The notes: generated from the sequence alone by a model not told the origin. DNA of 64,000 nucleotides from an uncultured Methanomassiliicoccaceae archaeon (GCA_905187815.1 CAJJJM010000005.1:29050-93049), one strand, 5' to 3'. Positions 50,086 through 58,672 are shown, counted from the stretch's first letter. Made by a program: numbers and translations.

Positions 50086-51945
50086 GTAATGGGTGGGCGG
50101 CACGCCTATCTCGAAGCACGTGCCGCTCCCCGTCGGGACATGGCGGATCGCGAATCCGTTGGAGTCCACGACGTTCTTAATCAGAAACATCCCGAACCTA
50201 CCCTGGGGGACCTGGTCGAACAGACTGTCCTCCAGGTAGTCGGGTATCCCGGCGCCGTCGTCGCAGTATGTTATCGTCAGGTTGCCCTGGCTGATGCGGC
50301 ACGAGATCGTTATCCTGGACACCCTTCCGCCGTGAGAGGCGGAGTTGGTCAGCAGGTTCTTGAAGACAACGGGGAACTCCGGGTCGACCAGTATGCTGAT
50401 CCCATCGGACTTGACCTCGACCGGCAGGTTGCCCACGCCGGCGGCGCGTATCGCCTTGTCGACCAGATCCTTGACCGGGAACCACTGCGGTTCGGAGATG
50501 CCGACGTTCCTGTAGTCGTCCATGAATGTGACGGTGTTGTCCAGTGCGACCAGCGCCGGATAGGCGTCATCGGTGATGTCCCCCAGCGGGACTAGCGCCC
50601 TGCGGGAGGCGATGAGCGTGTTCAGCACAGGGCCCTCGAGCACCCTGATGTGCTCAACAGCCCTGGATCTCAAAGAGTCCATCAGGACGACGTCGGTTAT
50701 GTCGGTGAGCGTGATCATGAATCCGGGGATCACGTCCACGCCGCCGCTGATGCGGGTCGCGGCGCATTCGTAGGTCGTGTTGCCGTCGCCGGAGATGTGG
50801 GCGCGGAGCGTCCTGTCGCTGTTGTCCATGCGGACCGAGTTGACCAGCGCCTTGATGTCCGTGACGTTCCTGGCCCCCAGGCTGTCGAGGGGGAGGGGGA
50901 GCCTTGACATGGGGTCGAAGCCGATGACGTCTGCCGCCACCCTGTTGGTGAAGATGATGTTCATCTCGGAGTCTATATACAGGAACCCTACGGGTCCGGA
51001 CTCCATGAGCGTCCTGGCCGCGCTGGAGCGTGTGACCTCGCGCCTGAAGTTGCTGCGGCTCTTGTATATCGAGAAGAGCTGTGTCATCATCAGGTTGAGC
51101 TGGGTCTCGTCGAACGTTGTGTACTCCGACTCCTTGTTCCCGACACCGGCGGTCCCGATGATCTCGCCGTTGACTATGATCGGGACCATCAGGAGCTTCT
51201 CCAGCTTGATGTGTCCGGCCGGCGTCCCCTTCTTCATGCTCTTGCGGTCGTTCTCGTAGTCGTTGATGGTGATCGACTTCCCGAGGTGGATCGGCTCTCC
51301 CCATATGCCGGTGGAGTTGAGCTCGAACTCCACAGGGTAGTTGCTGATCTCGCAGCCCTTCATGGCCTGCACGGACCAGGCGAGCATGTTCAGGATGCCC
51401 CTGTCCTTCTCGTACAGGGCGACGTATCCGATCTTGCTGTTCGTCAGCTCGACGGACTTCTCCAGGGCGTACTTGACGATGGACTGGAAATCCTCGTTGT
51501 CCATGGAAGCCATCTTCACGAGGGCCTCCATCCTGCTCTCGTTGATCCTGCGGTAGTTCTCGTTGCGGCGCCTCTCGGCAATGATCGAGGCGCGGGTGTC
51601 GATCTCCCCGAAGAAGTCGGAGGGGTCGCGGTTGCTCCTGGGGACGAATGCGTCTATACGGAGCTCGATGGCCCTCATGAGGAGGTCCATGGACGGCTCC
51701 TTGGAGACCAGGATGACTGGGCCAGATACGCGGTTCCTGTCCGCGGCGACGATGAACTTGGAGATGTCGTTGACCTCGTCCTGGTCGAAGACGATGGCAT
51801 CCACGGGCAGGCTCTTCATGATGTTGATGGCCTGCGGTATGTCCTCCGCCGTCCTCAGCGTGATGTTGGGGTCCAGCATCGGGGCGAACCTGATGCCGAG
51901 GAAACAAAGCTCCCTATCGCTGCTGACGAGCAGAACGCAGTACAT
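50074..51945 (-). CDS. Sensor histidine kinase-like protein with receiver-like, GAF and PAS domains
   Basis: A 623-residue cytosolic sensor. Residues 1-120 are receiver-like (VLLVSSDREL, VDAIVFDQDEVND, ILVSKE); about 140-310 a GAF domain (KIGYVALYEKDRG, LMVPIIVNGEIIGTAGVGNK); about 320-440 a PAS domain; the C-terminal 150 are HATPase_c with NLLTNSASHG (N box), CDDGAGIP (G1) and GRFGMFLIKNVV (G2). The expected His box is weak: only RAVEHIRVLEGPVLN, without the usual HELxxPL. No membrane helix. Methanosarcina MsmS-type GAF/PAS kinases control methyl-sulfide methyltransferases; position here is compatible with a similar role. ATG 51945 chosen. Its end overlaps the convergent gene by 12 bases. 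Confidence 0.82.
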   Translation of the reverse strand: MYCVLLVSSDRELCFLGIRFAPMLDPNITLRTAEDIPQAINIMKSLPVDAIVFDQDEVNDISKFIVAADRNRVSGPVILVSKEPSMDLLMRAIELRIDAFVPRSNRDPSDFFGEIDTRASIIAERRRNENYRRINESRMEALVKMASMDNEDFQSIVKYALEKSVELTNSKIGYVALYEKDRGILNMLAWSVQAMKGCEISNYPVEFELNSTGIWGEPIHLGKSITINDYENDRKSMKKGTPAGHIKLEKLLMVPIIVNGEIIGTAGVGNKESEYTTFDETQLNLMMTQLFSIYKSRSNFRREVTRSSAARTLMESGPVGFLYIDSEMNIIFTNRVAADVIGFDPMSRLPLPLDSLGARNVTDIKALVNSVRMDNSDRTLRAHISGDGNTTYECAATRISGGVDVIPGFMITLTDITDVVLMDSLRSRAVEHIRVLEGPVLNTLIASRRALVPLGDITDDAYPALVALDNTVTFMDDYRNVGISEPQWFPVKDLVDKAIRAAGVGNLPVEVKSDGISILVDPEFPVVFKNLLTNSASHGGRVSRITISCRISQGNLTITYCDDGAGIPDYLEDSLFDQVPQGRFGMFLIKNVVDSNGFAIRHVPTGSGTCFEIGVPPTHYSLG

Positions 51946-51984
51946 GCAACGGTATCGTCGCAAAAGATGTTAATGGTTTTCAGG

Positions 51985-52257
51985 TCACTCGAAGAAGTGC
52001 TTCTGTCTCTCCTTGGAGATGTGCAGGATGACTTCGGCGATCTGCTTGGCCTCGTCCTCGGAGAGGCTGACCTCCTCGCAGAGCTCCATGTACCTGTGGA
52101 CGACCTCGCGCTCCTTCTCATCGTCCCAGTAGCCGACACCCGCCTTCTTCTTCGCTTTGGCGAGTTCGTCGCTGATCTCCATGCGCGTGGCTATGAGGTC
52201 GATGATCTCTTCGTCGATTGTCTCTATCTGCGCTCTGAGTTCTGCTGTGTCGGGCAT
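51985..52257 (-). CDS. Chorismate mutase, AroQ type
   Basis: A 90-residue all-helical mutase making prephenate for Phe and Tyr. Seen: LRAQIETIDEEIIDLIATRM, ISDELAKAKKKAGVGYWDDE and EREVVHRY; the active Arg/Lys/Glu residues of AroQ enzymes fit these. Short monofunctional form, as in other methanogens. It is upstream of the sensor kinase on the same strand (39 bases), probably only by chance of neighbourhood. Confidence 0.92.
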   Translation of the reverse strand: MPDTAELRAQIETIDEEIIDLIATRMEISDELAKAKKKAGVGYWDDEKEREVVHRYMELCEEVSLSEDEAKQIAEVILHISKERQKHFFE

Positions 52258-52508
52258 GGTTGAGCGTTCGTATGTTATCGTGTTTAAAATTCTTTTTGAA
52301 GGAGCTGGGGCCGTCGCGGAAGGCGTGAGTCCCGCGGTAGCAGGGATACGTATTTATAGGACAGGATGGGCGGAACAACCATACAGGCGTCCTCCGACGG
52401 CCATCCGGCATCATTTGGATTAGATATCCAATCAATTGAAAACATCCATTCAGGGCAGAATTCGGAGTATTGAAATACGCACTCAACACTCTTTAATTTT
52501 TGATAGGT

Positions 52509-53186
52509 ATGAAGATAGCTCAGATAGCCGGATTCCTAGGGAGCGGGAAAACCACAGCTCTCATGAAGATTGTCGATGGACTCGTGAAGAAGGGCCACAG
52601 GATCGCCATCGTCGTCAACGACGTCGGTGACATCAGTGTGGATGCCAGATTCATCGAGGCCCATGGACTGAAGGCCAAAGAGATCTCCGGCGGATGCATC
52701 TGCTGTCAGATCGCCGGTTCCTTCGCGGAGACGCTCGCCAAGCTGCACGACTCATTCGATCCCGACATAGTTATCGTCGAGCCGTCCGGTGTGGCCATCC
52801 CCTGGGGACTCAAGAGGGCCGCGGAGTACTCCGAGGCCAAGACCGTGGTGCACATCGAGCACGCACCCGTCATCACGCTGGTAGACGCCAGCCGTATCGA
52901 CCTCCTCATCAGGGCGGTCAAGAGGCTCGTCGAGACCCAGATCCGTGAGGCGGACATCTGCTTCGTGAACAAGATCGACCTTGCCACACCCGAGCAGATC
53001 AAGAAGACCGAGGACTTCATCCGCGAGATGAATCCCACCGCGGACATCCAGCACATGTCCGCCAACACCGGCGAGGGTATCGACTACGCCGTCGACAAGA
53101 TCGACAAGGAGTACTCCGCCAGGTACGACGAGTCCATGGAGGAGTTCAGGCTCCAGCAGGAGTACAACAAGCAGGCCGGTGAGTGA
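52509..53186 (+). CDS. CobW/HypB-type metal-chaperone GTPase
   Basis: A 225-residue G3E-family GTPase. Walker A IAGFLGSGKTTALM, the metal site C-x-C-C in ISGGCICCQI, VEPSGVAIP (switch) and FVNKID (G4). Such GTPases deliver Ni, Co or Zn to metalloproteins. Short, without the CobW C-terminal domain. The next gene, coupled by GTGA, is His/Asp-rich at its N-terminus, so the two probably handle one metal together. In a corrinoid-dependent methanogen, cobalt or zinc for methyltransferases is likely, nickel also possible. ATG 52509 chosen; TTG 52500 is an alternative. Confidence 0.85.
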   Translation: MKIAQIAGFLGSGKTTALMKIVDGLVKKGHRIAIVVNDVGDISVDARFIEAHGLKAKEISGGCICCQIAGSFAETLAKLHDSFDPDIVIVEPSGVAIPWGLKRAAEYSEAKTVVHIEHAPVITLVDASRIDLLIRAVKRLVETQIREADICFVNKIDLATPEQIKKTEDFIREMNPTADIQHMSANTGEGIDYAVDKIDKEYSARYDESMEEFRLQQEYNKQAGE

Positions 53187-53188
53187 TC

Positions 53189-53773
53189 ATGCACGACGAC
53201 CATGATGATCACGACGACTACGCGCACGACTACGACCACACCGAGGTGGACCATGACCAGGACGGTCTGGACGACAAGATGCCCCACAACGACAACAACC
53301 CCGTCGAGGAGGGCAGCAAGCTCCACCTGGAGATCCACAGGGCCGTGGACGAGCTAGGGAAGTACGCGATCGAGCTGGACATCCACAACAAGGAGCTGTC
53401 CAAGGAGACGATCAAGGGATTCATCGATGAGATGATGAGGCAGTCCGCGGACGATTGCTTCCGCCACGGAGCCGACCTCATAGGGCACATCAAGGCCTTC
53501 TACAAGATCGACAACGTGAACGACCACACGATCATGTTCAGCATGGTGGACCCCTCCAGGCCGACTAACATCCAGGACCAGATCCCCGGAGAAACCGTGA
53601 TCGGCGGGCTGTTCGTCCTCCACGTCATCGTCCACGGCATCTGGGACGACGTGATCCGCGAGTGCACCCTCGAGGTCCTGCCCGAGATCGCCAAGAAGTG
53701 GGGCATCGACTACACTATCCGCGCCGACTTCTACGACACGGAGAAGAGCATCGCCCATCACGAGAAGAAGTGA
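53189..53773 (+). CDS. His/Asp-rich protein coupled to the metal GTPase
   Basis: A 194-residue soluble protein. The first 35 residues are nearly all His, Asp, Tyr and Asn (HDDHDDHDDYAHDYDH), a metal-binding tail; the rest is a folded domain of unknown type (LHLEIHRAVDELGKYAIELD, HLIGHIKAFYKI-like segments, VIGGLFVLHVIVHGIWDD). The start may be GTG 53183 (GTGA overlap with the GTPase stop) or ATG 53189. A strong terminator follows. Probably a metal store or delivery partner of the GTPase (inference from coupling). Confidence 0.7.
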   Translation: MHDDHDDHDDYAHDYDHTEVDHDQDGLDDKMPHNDNNPVEEGSKLHLEIHRAVDELGKYAIELDIHNKELSKETIKGFIDEMMRQSADDCFRHGADLIGHIKAFYKIDNVNDHTIMFSMVDPSRPTNIQDQIPGETVIGGLFVLHVIVHGIWDDVIRECTLEVLPEIAKKWGIDYTIRADFYDTEKSIAHHEKK

Positions 53774-53780
53774 AACCGGT

Positions 53781-53812
53781 GCGGGCTCCGGCCCGCATCA
53801 TTCTTTTTTTTT
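53781..53812 (+). terminator. Intrinsic-type terminator after the GTPase operon
   Basis: GCGGGC-TCCG-GCCCGC then ATCATTC and nine T. Same loop (TCCG) and same spacer style as the terminator at 8869. Confidence 0.75.
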
Positions 53813-53902
53813 ACATCTGACCCGTCGCATATCGGCGGCATCATCTTCAAAATCAGAAAGGAAGGTTTCGGCGATGCCGTCGGGCACCGCCGGGAATCTG
53901 TT

Positions 53903-54196
53903 TCAAGCGAGGTCCTTGAGTGTCTGGAGGGTCTTCACGACATCGCTCCAGTTCTCGCACTCGACCAGGTTGGTCCCCATCTCGGGTATGAACATGTTGC
54001 GGTAAGTCTCCGGTCCGGAGAATTTCAGCAGCATCGCCCTGTACCCCTCTTTAGCGAATCCGGGCGTCTTGGGGTTGCCCACGACGGATGCCCCGTAGTC
54101 GTTGGGGAAATGGTAGATCTTGTGGAACCGGCCTGCATCCATGCAACCGCATTTGCAGTCCGCGTTCAGATCGACTATGTACTCATCGAATTCCAT
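53903..54196 (-). CDS. 97-residue protein with a CKCGC motif, function unknown
   Basis: A 97-residue protein with a Cys-rich N-terminal segment D-C-K-C-G-C-M-D (residues 14-19), HKIYHFPNDYGASVVG in the middle and a helical end. Excellent ribosome site GAGGAGGAA before ATG 54196. I do not recognise the family. C-x-C-x-C suggests metal binding. It lies between the metal GTPase operon and a methyltransferase and may belong to the same island. Confidence 0.65.
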   Translation of the reverse strand: MEFDEYIVDLNADCKCGCMDAGRFHKIYHFPNDYGASVVGNPKTPGFAKEGYRAMLLKFSGPETYRNMFIPEMGTNLVECENWSDVVKTLQTLKDLA

Positions 54197-54415
54197 GATG
54201 TTTCCTCCTCACGTTTCGATGTCGACGCCCGCATTCCGCGGAGCGTTGGCTTTAAGTATGGAATCTGTCCGGGGATGTATATAAGTTGCTATCCAACCAG
54301 CGACATGTGCCAGATAGGTGGTGATGCCGCCGGACACCCTTCGCGGCGGCTTATAAATGGTTTGATAAAGGATTTGAGTAGGAGTAGGGGCCGGGGGCCC
54401 CATGGTAGCAATGTC

Positions 54416-55444
54416 TCAGCCCTTGATGGCCTTGACGAGTGCGCGTATGTTGTCGGCCGGGGTTCCGATCGGGACTCCGCATCCTGCGGAGATGACGTTG
54501 AACCCGGCGTCCCTGCTCTTCTGGGCCGCGGCCGTCACGTCCTCGGGCTTTCCCTTGAACAGGGGGAAGGCGCATCCGACGTTTCCGACGAGGCATCCCC
54601 TCTTCTGTCCGATCTCGACCGCCTTGTACGAGTCGACCTTCTCCTCGATGGAGAGTCCGGTGACGCCCGTGTCGAACATGTACGGGATGATCGGCGCTGA
54701 GTCTCCGCAGATGTGCAGGATGCTGTATCCGTCGAGACCGTCGAAGGTCTGCTTCACGAACCTTCCGGACTGAACCGGGAAGTCGTCGGGGGCCAGGATG
54801 TCCGTGGAGGCCGAGGGCTCCGACATCTGGACCAGGTCGGCGCCGGCGGCGACCAGCGCCTCGGCGTACGCCTTGCAGTACGGGGTCACTGCGGACACCC
54901 ACTTCTCCGCCTGGGCGGGGTCGGTGAACACGGCGTACACCAGGTTCTCGGTGTTCAGCAGGTGGCCTGTGAGTGTGAACGGCCCGGTGTTCCCTCCGAT
55001 GATGATGTAGTCCTCGCCGTGGGTCTTCTTCATGATTCCCATGGCCTCCTGGGTCACCTTCACCCTTCCGGTGTTCAGGAAGGTGTCGATGTCCGGGAGG
55101 TTGTCGGGGGACTCGTAGATCTGGTTGATCGGGTCGAATTTGTAGGGATGTCCCTTCAGCATTGGTGAGGACTTGGGGCCTCCCATGTCCATGGGGCATC
55201 CTAGGGCCTGGGCCTCCTGTGTGAGGCAGAATCCGGCCCTGACGGACTCCAGTCCGAAGTAGTCGGCCTGGGCGCACGCGAGCGTGGCCATCTTCTGGGG
55301 GTCCGAGTGGGCCTCGGGCCAGGACGCTCCGCAGGCCTGCATCATGTCGATGGTGTCGCACGTGGTGAACACGGCGACCGGGGGCCTGTCCAGTGGTTCC
55401 TGCTTGAGGGCGGAGATCACTCTGTCCCTGCAGCTCATTGTCAT
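54416..55444 (-). CDS. MtaA/MtbA-like methylcobamide:CoM methyltransferase
   Basis: A 342-residue UroD-family enzyme. Family marks in order: SEPSASTDILAPDDF (about residue 200), zinc H-x-C in ILHICGDSAPIIPYM, and the third ligand Cys in SAGCGVPIGTPADNIRAL. It transfers methyl from a methylated corrinoid to coenzyme M; MtbA (methylamine branch) or MtaA (methanol branch) cannot be told apart by eye. ATG 55444 follows GAGGAGGAA; the longer frame is its 5' leader. A leader of 140-165 bases and the palindrome TCGAACATGTTCGA upstream point to regulation shared with the MFS gene. Confidence 0.88.
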   Translation of the reverse strand: MTMSCRDRVISALKQEPLDRPPVAVFTTCDTIDMMQACGASWPEAHSDPQKMATLACAQADYFGLESVRAGFCLTQEAQALGCPMDMGGPKSSPMLKGHPYKFDPINQIYESPDNLPDIDTFLNTGRVKVTQEAMGIMKKTHGEDYIIIGGNTGPFTLTGHLLNTENLVYAVFTDPAQAEKWVSAVTPYCKAYAEALVAAGADLVQMSEPSASTDILAPDDFPVQSGRFVKQTFDGLDGYSILHICGDSAPIIPYMFDTGVTGLSIEEKVDSYKAVEIGQKRGCLVGNVGCAFPLFKGKPEDVTAAAQKSRDAGFNVISAGCGVPIGTPADNIRALVKAIKG

Positions 55445-55822
55445 TTTGTATTCCTCCTCGATGATTTGACGGACGTGTTCGCGCACGTCCACGCATGAGA
55501 CCGCCCCTCGGGGGTCATCCGAGTCTGTCGGATCCGATTCACGGTGACAGCACGGGGGTGGTCGTTTCCTATTTGAAGTGGAGTCCAATGGATTCCCTTT
55601 ACCGCAATATTTAGTATGCAGCTGAATGAAGATAAGGGAAACTTCGAACATGTTCGATTGGTCTGAAAAATTTCTCCTTTATGAAAAATCCCTATTTTAT
55701 ACTTAACTATGGAAACTTAAGAACAAACCGTTGGACATCTGCTCCAAACACATATGGATAGGTGCTCCATGTGCCGAAAAGCAGACGGAGAAGAGGGGGA
55801 AAGGGGTTTCTAAGGGGTTTCA
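55445..55822. promoter_or_regulatory. Leader and promoter region of the MtaA/MtbA-like gene
   Basis: About 380 bases without a gene. On the minus strand: TTATCTTC (about 55630-55637) or CTAAATATT (55606-55614) can be the TATA box, with the palindrome just upstream. The part 55660-55760 is AT-rich (TATTTTATACTTAA) and unexplained. Confidence 0.45.
55644..55657. promoter_or_regulatory. Palindromic operator TCGAACATGTTCGA, site 1
   Basis: Perfect 14-base palindrome. Its core CGAACATGTTCG recurs at 57283-57294; with flanks the two sites share AATCGAACATGTTCG in the same orientation to their genes. A TTAT element follows 8-9 bases downstream in both. Confidence 0.65.
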
Positions 55823-55843
55823 CGGGCGGGACGTACCCGCCCG
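55823..55843 (-). terminator. Stem-loop terminator after the MFS gene
   Basis: Perfect 8-base arms CGGGCGGG-ACGTA-CCCGCCCG, 13 bases past the MFS stop, followed by two AAGGGGTTTC direct repeats (55801-55820). Confidence 0.65.
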
Positions 55844-55856
55844 AAGGTCACTGTGA

Positions 55857-57200
55857 TCACTCCTCGGGAGCGGGCGCCTTCTTGGCCTCGGCCTTCTCGA
55901 CATCCGCCTTCTCCATGGACAGGAAGGCGCAGATGCATCCGATGACCATCAGGATGAATGCGATCATCCAGAGGGTCTGGTACTCCGCGAGCGTCTTGTC
56001 CACGACGATGAATCCGGCGATGGTCGTCAGGATGGCTCCTCCCGCGAAGGGGAAGAGGTTCAGCGCGGCAGTGGATGTTCCGGCCATGGCGATGGGGAAC
56101 AGCTCCTTGATCTGGGCGTAGGACACGACGAAGAATCCTCCGAAGAATCCGAACAGGAAGTTGATGACGGCCTGGATTCCGAAGTTGTCCATCGCCTCGT
56201 TGCCAGCGGTAAGCCAGATGACCGCCCAGACGATTGTGTAGATGATCGTACCGATGATGATGACCTTCTTCCTCGAGCCGAGGATCTTGTCCGACAGCCT
56301 TCCGGCGATCGGGCATCCGAACACCATTCCGACTCCGACCATGGTGACCATGAGTCCGGCCTGGCTGGCGTCGAAGTTCTGGAATCCGTTCTGGTAGAAC
56401 GCTCCCGCCTGGGATGCCTGCCAGAGCATGATGGTTCCGTAGATCATGAAGAACCAGATGGCCAGGGGCCAGAACTTGCGGCCGCTGGTGAATGTGGCCT
56501 TGAGGGCCTCGACGGTTCCCATCTTGGCGGAGGTGGACTCCGCAATGGGCTCCCCGGTCTCCTCGGAGACGATCTCCTCGATTCCGGGCCAGTCCTTCTC
56601 CGACGGGTGGTTCCTGACGAAGAACCAGCAGAGCAGGGCGATGATGGCGGTGATGACGGCGAGCACGATGTAGGTCATCTCGATTCCGAGACTGTCCATC
56701 ATGATGACCATGGGAGTCGCGGCGGCGATTCCTCCGACGTTTCCGACCAGGAGGAGCACTCCGCTCATGGAGGCGAACTCGTTCTTCCTGAACCAGACGG
56801 CCAGGACCTTCATGATCGGGATGTAGACGACGGCGGCACCGATACCGATGATGAACTTTCCGGCGATCATCAGGTTGAAGTTGCCGACCTGTGCGGACAC
56901 GGCGCTCAGGATGGAACCAACGGCGATGAGGAACACGAAGATCGTGGCACACATCCTGGGTCCCCACTTGTCAGTGAGGATACCGCTGGGGATCTGCATC
57001 AGCGTATAGGCGTAGAGGTAGGCGGAGGCGAGAAGCGCGACAGACGCAGTGCCGACTCCGAAGAAGTCCTGCAGCTCTGTGGAGATCGCACCTCCGGTAG
57101 TTCTGTGGAAGTAGACGAAGAAATAGGCGATCGCCAGGACGATGAAGATCATCCACCTGTACGACAGCATCTTCTTCTTCTTTTCAGGATCGATGGTCAT
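55857..57200 (-). CDS. Major facilitator superfamily transporter
   Basis: A 447-residue permease with 12 predicted helices. The MFS loop 2-3 motif is GILTDKWGPRM, repeated as AGRLSDKILGSRKK in the second half; helix 1 has YFFVYFHRTTGGAIS, typical of organic-anion or sugar-phosphate-type MFS. The Glu/Lys/Ala-rich tail (KADVEKAEAKKAPAPEE) is cytosolic. ATG 57200 follows GAGGAGGA. Its promoter carries palindrome site 2, matching the methyltransferase promoter, so it probably imports the methylated substrate or a related compound. Substrate unknown. Confidence 0.9.
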   Translation of the reverse strand: MTIDPEKKKKMLSYRWMIFIVLAIAYFFVYFHRTTGGAISTELQDFFGVGTASVALLASAYLYAYTLMQIPSGILTDKWGPRMCATIFVFLIAVGSILSAVSAQVGNFNLMIAGKFIIGIGAAVVYIPIMKVLAVWFRKNEFASMSGVLLLVGNVGGIAAATPMVIMMDSLGIEMTYIVLAVITAIIALLCWFFVRNHPSEKDWPGIEEIVSEETGEPIAESTSAKMGTVEALKATFTSGRKFWPLAIWFFMIYGTIMLWQASQAGAFYQNGFQNFDASQAGLMVTMVGVGMVFGCPIAGRLSDKILGSRKKVIIIGTIIYTIVWAVIWLTAGNEAMDNFGIQAVINFLFGFFGGFFVVSYAQIKELFPIAMAGTSTAALNLFPFAGGAILTTIAGFIVVDKTLAEYQTLWMIAFILMVIGCICAFLSMEKADVEKAEAKKAPAPEE

Positions 57201-57263
57201 GTGAATCCTCCTCGAATGCGGTAAAGGGAGGGTCTGGACCACTTGCGAATCAAATCGACTCAA

Positions 57264-57294
57264 GGGTATAATAACGGGAGTGCGAACATGTTCG
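57264..57294 (-). promoter_or_regulatory. MFS promoter with palindromic operator, site 2
   Basis: GTTATTATACCC (57264-57275, minus strand) is the TATA box; CGAACATGTTCG (57283-57294) is eight bases upstream of it. A protein here would touch the BRE/TBP-TFB region, so activation or blocking are both possible. Confidence 0.65.
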
Positions 57295-57296
57295 AT

Positions 57297-57971
57297 TCAG
57301 ACCCTCTCGGAGGACTCCGAGGACTTGTTCGCCGCCATGTACAGCTCGAACACGTTGCGCTCCGCAGCCCTGAGCGTGACGTTGAGGGTGGACTTGCAGC
57401 ACCCGAGGTTCTCGGCCAGCTCGTCCAGGCTGATGCGCTTGGGGATGTCGTAGTATCCGGCCTCCCAGGCGGTGGTGAAGTAGAGGTCCTGCTTGGGGCT
57501 GAGAACGGGCATGTCCCTGACGGCCTCGCTGGAGACTAGCTTGAACTCGTAGCCCTCCTCGCGCATCGTCCTGAGGAGGTCGTGTATCCTTCCGCTGGTG
57601 GGGCCGATGAGCGTCCATTCTATGAGGGAGTCCGTGCGGGGGTAGGCCGAGGTCAGGATGCATCCGGATCCGCTGACGACCATCGCCAGGGGGCAGGCGC
57701 GGTTGGTGACCAGCGCCAGGTACTGGCCCTGGCGCGACTTGATCAGGGAGCAGTCGCCGACATCGGTCACGATGTGTCCGGGGACCAGGGAGTCGGAGGC
57801 GTCGCTGATCCTGAGGAGGCTGCATCCGGTGTGGTCGTCCTGCATGTTGCAGGTGACGATCCTCATGGAGACCCCCTCATCCCCTATCCTCACCGGGATG
57901 AAGCTGTGGCAGGGCGGGTGTCCGGCTGAGTGGAGCTTCTCCCTGTCTAGCAGGATGCGGCAGCGATGCAT
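57297..57971 (-). CDS. Bat-type HTH transcriptional regulator
   Basis: A 224-residue protein with a C-terminal HTH_10 (bacterio-opsin activator-like) domain: LSPKQDLYFTTAWEAGYYDI and ISLDELAENLGCCKSTLNVT, then LRAAERNVF. The N-terminal 150 residues are a sensor region with several Cys (MRIVTCNMQ, GCSLLRIS, GDCSLI, GSGCIL), perhaps redox or ligand sensing. GATATATAAG at about 57995-58004 gives a leaderless start at ATG 57971; ATG 57866 with GAGGGGGT is the alternative. It sits beside the palindrome and upstream of the MFS gene, so it is the first candidate to bind those sites. Confidence 0.82.
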   Translation of the reverse strand: MHRCRILLDREKLHSAGHPPCHSFIPVRIGDEGVSMRIVTCNMQDDHTGCSLLRISDASDSLVPGHIVTDVGDCSLIKSRQGQYLALVTNRACPLAMVVSGSGCILTSAYPRTDSLIEWTLIGPTSGRIHDLLRTMREEGYEFKLVSSEAVRDMPVLSPKQDLYFTTAWEAGYYDIPKRISLDELAENLGCCKSTLNVTLRAAERNVFELYMAANKSSESSERV

Positions 57972-58136
57972 GTGCCAAGAATGTTCCTTAGCACTTATAT
58001 ATCTTGATAATAGGGTTTATATCTTGAGATGATGGAAGCTATTTAAATTTCGGACCTGCTGGCACATGCCGTCATCCCCCAACGGGATGAACGATGTACG
58101 AAAACGTTTATCAATGCAGTTTATGATACACGGTGC

Positions 58137-58634
58137 ATGGACATACTGGGTGATTCGTTCTCAGGCTTCCCCTCTCAGGAGAAGGTCGCGAGGCTGCTGC
58201 TCCAGCAGGGCATGAGCGTCAGGGACGGCCATGCGTACTGCGGCGAGGTGGAACAGGGCGATTCGGCTATCGGCCGTGCGTGCGGCGTGGACCGCAGGGT
58301 CGTCAGGGCGACGCTGGAGAAGATATCCGCGACCCCCGAGCTCGACAGCAAGTTCTCGAAGCTCAGGTCGACGCTGTCCATGGTGGAGCTCGCTCCGGAG
58401 ATCGGGTGCTCGTCGATCGTCATAACCCCCACGGACGCATCCATGCCGGGGATCCTCGCCGACATAACGGATGTGCTGTTCAGGGCGGGCGTGTCCGTCA
58501 GGCAGGCCATGGTCGACGATTCTGGCGACGATAACTCCGCCGTGCTCCTGGTGGTCGCCTACGGGAAGATCCCGCCGGAGTCCATCCCGATGCTCAAGGC
58601 GTGCCGTGGCGTGGCCAGCATCCTGATAAAATGA
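58137..58634 (+). CDS. ACT-domain regulator of amino acid metabolism
   Basis: A 165-residue protein: N-terminal HTH-like part (VARLLLQQGMSVRDG, IGRACGVDRRVVRATLEKI) and a C-terminal ACT domain (MPGILADITDVLFRAGVSVRQ) expected to bind an amino acid. This archaeal type is thought to regulate amino acid synthesis genes. Two TATATCTTGA repeats lie in the shared upstream region (58005-58028). A stem-loop with TTTT ends it. Confidence 0.82.
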   Translation: MDILGDSFSGFPSQEKVARLLLQQGMSVRDGHAYCGEVEQGDSAIGRACGVDRRVVRATLEKISATPELDSKFSKLRSTLSMVELAPEIGCSSIVITPTDASMPGILADITDVLFRAGVSVRQAMVDDSGDDNSAVLLVVAYGKIPPESIPMLKACRGVASILIK

Positions 58635-58672
58635 AACCGTCCCCGATCGGGGGACGACGGAAGGGAAGGGTC

